Positions 60,926-64,000 of a stretch of 64,000 nucleotides of DNA are shown in pieces. Origin of the DNA: Bacteroidota bacterium (GTDB taxonomy: Bacteria; Bacteroidota; Bacteroidia; Bacteroidales; F082); contig JACNJS010000021.1 in NCBI GenBank assembly GCA_014382445.1, positions 1 through 64,000 of the forward strand, given 5' to 3'. The notes below the pieces were generated by a model that saw only the letters and a program-made list of their open reading frames with translations, was not told the origin of the DNA and did not search any database. A program made the position numbers and the translations under genes. Numbering within the stretch: position 1 is the first letter of the stretch; each line of letters starts with the position of its first letter.

Positions 60926-61651
60926 ATGACGGAGCAAGAAATTAAGCAGGAGGCATTTGAGTTAAGGCGGAAATTCGGATTTTCTGGTACAGAGCCAATT
61001 CGCTTAAAAAGTTTATTACTAAAGGAAGAAATACTGACATATTTCACTCCTTTGGATGATGACTTTTCGGGAATGGCGATAGAGGCTAATAGCACAAAGT
61101 TCTTGATAATTAATTCAAATCATTCTTTAGGAAGGCAACATTTTACCATATGTCATGAATTGTACCACCTATTTGTTGATGAGGATTTTACTCCACATCG
61201 CTGTCAAACAGCTACTTTTAACAAGGCAAATAAGAGTGAATATTGGGCAGACACTTTCGCTTCTCATTTTTTATTACCTGAGTCAGGTGTGTTGGCAGAA
61301 ATACCTAAAAATGAATGGAGAAAAGACAAGATAAAGCTCGCAACTATTATAAAAATTGAACAATATTATGCCTGTTCGAGGAGAGCTTTAATTAACCGTT
61401 TACTACATCTTAGGTTAGTATCTCCTGAATACCGAAATGAATTAATTGTGAGCATAAAGAAAACGGCTCAAATGCATGGATATCCTATAAATCAATATGA
61501 AGCTGGTAATGAAGGCGAATTTTGGGGTGATTACGGTAGTTTAGCAAAAGAATTGTTTGATAATGAATTAATTTCAGAAGGAAAATATGCTTCATTAATG
61601 AAAGATATCGGAATTGATATTTTTGAAAATCTTGATGATAATGGAGATTGA
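60926..61651 (+). CDS. ImmA/IrrE-family metallo-endopeptidase
   Basis: The 241-residue product has the COG2856-type protease motif HELYH (77-81), preceded by QHFTICHELYHLF, with the third ligand probably E105 in SEYWADTFASHFLLP. Relatives cleave XRE-type repressors (ImmA, IrrE/DdrO). The C-terminal 100 residues contain a helix-rich segment and a region with YGSLAKELFDNELISEGKYA. It begins 37 bases after the XRE gene, and the next gene's start overlaps its end by 17 bases. It may be released to inactivate the XRE regulator in response to a signal. Confidence 0.9.
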   Translation: MTEQEIKQEAFELRRKFGFSGTEPIRLKSLLLKEEILTYFTPLDDDFSGMAIEANSTKFLIINSNHSLGRQHFTICHELYHLFVDEDFTPHRCQTATFNKANKSEYWADTFASHFLLPESGVLAEIPKNEWRKDKIKLATIIKIEQYYACSRRALINRLLHLRLVSPEYRNELIVSIKKTAQMHGYPINQYEAGNEGEFWGDYGSLAKELFDNELISEGKYASLMKDIGIDIFENLDDNGD

Positions 61652-62174
61652 CCCAAATGCCAAAATACTTCTTGATGCTGATGTCCTGATACATTTCATA
61701 AGGGGAAACCAAATCGGTAATTTACACCGTGTTTTTAATAATGAGCTAATTTTAATTGACATTGTATTTAATGAAGTTTTTATGGGTTCTTCGTTAAGAA
61801 CTCCTGTTGAAAACCTAATAAAATTTGGATTTGTAACTGAAATGAAGTTGGATGATGCAGGAAGTGATGTTAAACGTGAATATTATAGACTTACAGGTTC
61901 GAGAGGTGGAAACTTAGGAAAGGGAGAAAGTGCCATTATGGCTTATTGCCGATATAATGATGATGTATTAGCAAGTAGTAATCTTACAGACATAAGTAAT
62001 TATTGCGAAGAACATGGAATAACATATCTTACTACTATGGATTTTTTAGCTGAGGCTTTCAGAACTAGTTTGCTAAAAGAAGCAGAATGTGACGAATTTA
62101 TCAAAAGTGTAAAAAGCAAAGGAAGTAAACTAATAAAAGGAATTGACAAAATACGTGACTACCATACAAGATAA
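61635..62174 (+). CDS. PIN-domain protein (putative ribonuclease toxin)
   Basis: The 179-residue product has PIN-like acidic residues: D14/D16 in LLDADVLI, E47 in NEVF, E98 in GKGESAIM, and D119 in SSNLTDI. This arrangement is typical of Mg2+-dependent RNases of toxin-antitoxin systems. The start is taken as ATG at 61635; a TTG at 61614 would lengthen it and an ATG at 61641 is also possible. It overlaps the protease gene by 17 bases. The C-terminal half with EHGITYLTTMDFLAEAF continues the PIN fold. Target is unknown. Confidence 0.8.
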   Translation: MIMEIDPNAKILLDADVLIHFIRGNQIGNLHRVFNNELILIDIVFNEVFMGSSLRTPVENLIKFGFVTEMKLDDAGSDVKREYYRLTGSRGGNLGKGESAIMAYCRYNDDVLASSNLTDISNYCEEHGITYLTTMDFLAEAFRTSLLKEAECDEFIKSVKSKGSKLIKGIDKIRDYHTR

Positions 62175-62255
62175 GTTTTATTAAAATAACAAAACATAAT
62201 TGAAAGTCAAATAGCCCTTTTCTAAATGAAAAATATAAAAGCTGAAAAGAAAAAA

Positions 62256-62287
62256 GAGGCTGTCTCGATTACTATTGAGACAGCCTC
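62256..62287. terminator. Bidirectional terminator, second of two near-identical copies
   Basis: GAGGCTGTCTC and GAGACAGCCTC again form an 11-bp stem, with loop GATTACTATT, one base different from the copy at 51301-51332. A tracts precede it and T tracts follow. It separates the PIN gene and the ExbD genes. Confidence 0.88.
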
Positions 62288-62320
62288 CTTTTAATTTTTG
62301 TTATATGATATATTTGATTA

Positions 62321-62788
62321 TCAATTCTTTGCTCTTCCCTTTCGGGTTGAGTAATTGATTTTAAGTGCACCGGCTTTTCGAAGCTCTTGCTTAACATCGG
62401 TAACAATACCCATTTTAGTCATACCATGTACTTTAAGAGATGTGGTAATGAATTTGCGGTCGGCTTCATCTCTATCTTCTCTTTCCTTAGCCACAAACTC
62501 TTGAATTTCATCAATATTCGCGAAAGTATCGTTTAACTGAATACGTGAATTTGTTCCGTAAAGTTTTGATTTTACAGGCGGACCTATATAGATATAACTA
62601 ACCAATGATTTTTTATCGAGTTTTTGAACTTCGGTTGCCTGAGGCAGTTTTAGTTTAACTTTCAAACTTACTTCCCGCATTACGGTGGTTACCATAAAAA
62701 AGAACAGTAACATGAAAATAATATCGGGTAGCGACGATGTGTTAATCGATGCTGAGCCCTTCCCTTTTTTCATTTTAAATCTTGACAT
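62321..62788 (-). CDS. ExbD/TolR-family biopolymer transport protein (short form)
   Basis: The 155-residue product has one N-terminal membrane helix (PDIIFMLLFFFMVTTVMREV; the essential aspartate lies in LPDIIFML) and a periplasmic domain ending in STRKGRAKN. It pairs with ExbB-type proteins to drive TonB. It is 1 base after the other ExbD gene. No tonB gene follows within the window. Confidence 0.93.
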   Translation of the reverse strand: MSRFKMKKGKGSASINTSSLPDIIFMLLFFFMVTTVMREVSLKVKLKLPQATEVQKLDKKSLVSYIYIGPPVKSKLYGTNSRIQLNDTFANIDEIQEFVAKEREDRDEADRKFITTSLKVHGMTKMGIVTDVKQELRKAGALKINYSTRKGRAKN

Positions 62789-62789
62789 G

Positions 62790-63368
62790 CTATTTACCTC
62801 CTATATCTTCGGGTTCAGCTTCGGAAATACGCACAGGAATTGCACTATTAATCCCATTGATCTTATTCTCATCAATCAGCTGGTCGTATTTAAGCCCAAA
62901 TAACCTCATTGATAACTCATCCTTCATCTCATGAAAAGCACTTGCAAGTTCATTTTGAACAGTGATGTACATTTCATACGATGTTCCTCTATCATTTTTA
63001 AGAGAAATAATTCCCTGCGACATATCCATTTCTAATCCAAGCTCTTCAATAAACTTTGGTTTATACTCGGGATAACTTGCATCATTAGGATGAATTGCCA
63101 TAAAGTCAATCGCAATTCGTTTCAGCATACTTATATCTCCTGGTTTACCATCAATAAGTAGTCGATCGTGGCTGTTGATAAGTACCTTCAGTATATTGCG
63201 ATCTTTTACAATAATATCCTCAACATTATCCTCAACAGGAGGGGGTAGTTTTCGGGTGATACCTGTATCTACATCCATTGTTGTTGTAACAAGGAAAAAG
63301 ATAAGCAGCAAAAAAGCAATATCTGCCATCGATCCTGCATTTATTTCAGGGGCTGCCTTTCTAGCCAT
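62790..63368 (-). CDS. ExbD/TolR-family biopolymer transport protein (long form)
   Basis: The 192-residue product starts with the helix GSMADIAFLLLIFFLVTTTM, whose aspartate is essential. Its periplasmic domain is about 40 residues longer than usual, with an insertion around DMSQGIISLKNDRGTSY. It follows the small membrane-protein gene by 8 bases. Having two ExbD genes in tandem is common in Bacteroidetes and allows heteromeric or ligand-specific complexes. Confidence 0.93.
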   Translation of the reverse strand: MARKAAPEINAGSMADIAFLLLIFFLVTTTMDVDTGITRKLPPPVEDNVEDIIVKDRNILKVLINSHDRLLIDGKPGDISMLKRIAIDFMAIHPNDASYPEYKPKFIEELGLEMDMSQGIISLKNDRGTSYEMYITVQNELASAFHEMKDELSMRLFGLKYDQLIDENKINGINSAIPVRISEAEPEDIGGK

Positions 63369-63376
63369 AACTCAAA

Positions 63377-63793
63377 TTATTTAAATATTTTAATTACTGA
63401 GGAATACAGAATAGCAACAACAGTCAGGCCAAATGCAATATAAGTTGCATATAAACCTACACCAACCATTTTTGATGTTTCAGCAGTTGTTTTTAATTCT
63501 TCAAGCCTGTATTCAGTAAAATCGTTACCAGCTAAAGAGTAAGCAATTACTATAACTACAACAGCTACAGCAATACTAATCAGCATCTTAACTATATTCT
63601 GGGGATTTGTAATAAATCCGTAAATGGGTGATATAACCATTACTGCCACTCCAATTATAAGCAATATTTTGGCCCAGTTAATAAAGAGTTCTGTGTCGAG
63701 CAAATCAGCATAAAACAATACTCCGGGAATCACTGAAAGTGCCAGCAACAGGTATAGTATCCATCTTGTAATATTGGCAATATTATCTTTCAT
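63377..63793 (-). CDS. Small membrane protein of the ExbB-ExbD operon
   Basis: The 138-residue product has four hydrophobic segments (about 10-30, 38-58, 68-88 and 108-135) and no known motif. It lies between the ExbB and the two ExbD genes, a position held by related small membrane proteins in other Bacteroidetes. It may be an accessory subunit of the proton channel. Function is unknown. Confidence 0.8.
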   Translation of the reverse strand: MKDNIANITRWILYLLLALSVIPGVLFYADLLDTELFINWAKILLIIGVAVMVISPIYGFITNPQNIVKMLISIAVAVVVIVIAYSLAGNDFTEYRLEELKTTAETSKMVGVGLYATYIAFGLTVVAILYSSVIKIFK

Positions 63794-63798
63794 GACTC

Positions 63799-64000
63799 TT
63801 ATTTTTTATTGAATTGATTAAGAATATCAATAAATGCTATTGAGCTATCTTCCATATCATTCACCAGATTCTCTATTTTAGAGATAATATAGTTATAGAA
63901 AATTTGCAGGATAATAGCAACTATAAGTCCAAATACTGTGGTTAACAAAGCCACTTTGATACCATCAGCAACAACTGTAGGTGAAATATCACCGGCAGCG
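63799..64000 (-). CDS. ExbB/TolQ/MotA-type proton channel, C-terminal part (partial)
   Basis: The last 66 codons of a minus-strand gene run off the right edge and end with TAA at 63799-63801. The residues include AAGDISPTVVADGIKVALL, then TTVFGLIVAIILQIFYNYII and IENLVNDMEDSS, which are the final helices of the ExbB/TolQ family. With the two ExbD proteins it would energise TonB receptors. It is 5 bases upstream of the small membrane-protein gene. Confidence 0.9.
   Translation of the reverse strand, partial: AAGDISPTVVADGIKVALLTTVFGLIVAIILQIFYNYIISKIENLVNDMEDSSIAFIDILNQFNKK

Overview
The window is AT-rich DNA from a member of the Bacteroidota, most likely class Bacteroidia (a Bacteroidales or Marinilabiliales-type organism). 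The evidence is gldE-gldD behind ssb, a TonB receptor paired with a DUF4249 lipoprotein, a hybrid two-component system, type IX secretion C-terminal sorting domains, many lipoproteins of the SCxx type, almost no Shine-Dalgarno sequences, and recurrent -7 boxes matching TAnnTTTG. No rRNA, CRISPR array or complete phage is present. Taxonomy is inferred from gene content only.

Left part (1-12.7 kb): a tRNA-Arg, then three minus-strand envelope genes (a urea-transporter/M23 peptidase fusion, an outer-membrane barrel protein and a TPR protein). Next comes a compact minus-strand operon of a PqqD-like protein, an ATP-grasp ligase and a fold-III PLP decarboxylase. Divergent from it lie a TonB-dependent receptor and a DUF4249 lipoprotein. 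I regard the PqqD/ATP-grasp/decarboxylase operon as the best candidate for an undescribed biosynthetic system.

Middle part (12.7-35 kb) is mostly housekeeping: pta, a GNAT-like protein, a DUF1295 protein, an orphan substrate-binding lipoprotein, an RRM plus two cold-shock-domain genes, an RluA-type synthase, tadA, a sodium:solute symporter, queG, ruvB, a usp-SPOR-usp operon, rng, a 29-residue COX24/mS38-like gene, HU, ssb, gldE, gldD and an M64 peptidase. A degraded copy of the start of the DUF1295 gene lies 2.3 kb downstream of the original. A terminated small RNA may follow the cold-shock operon.

35-47 kb: a tripartite RND efflux operon is interrupted by a REP-associated (IS200-like) transposase gene and four REP-type hairpins. 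A hybrid two-component regulator and a secreted S41 peptidase follow. They are bracketed on the right by an intact tRNA(CAT) and on the left by a 16-base relic of the same tRNA's 3' end.

47-58 kb: a double-Cache lipoprotein, a HAD hydrolase, dusB, a CPBP protease, a barrel-OmpA-TPR protein, a SpoU methyltransferase, a G-rich repeat able to form a quadruplex, mutS, tRNA-Gly and tRNA-Leu. 58-62.3 kb is an accessory stretch: a repeat-rich type IX secreted protein, REP-like palindromes, and a three-gene XRE / ImmA-IrrE protease / PIN-domain operon. That operon's promoter is flanked by a perfect 9-bp inverted repeat. The right edge holds an ExbB-(membrane protein)-ExbD-ExbD energy-transduction operon running off the window.

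Many start codons were reassigned to the first ATG where a longer reading began at TTG. A few genes (the first cold-shock gene, dusB, rng, mutS, gldE) have only TTG or GTG available.
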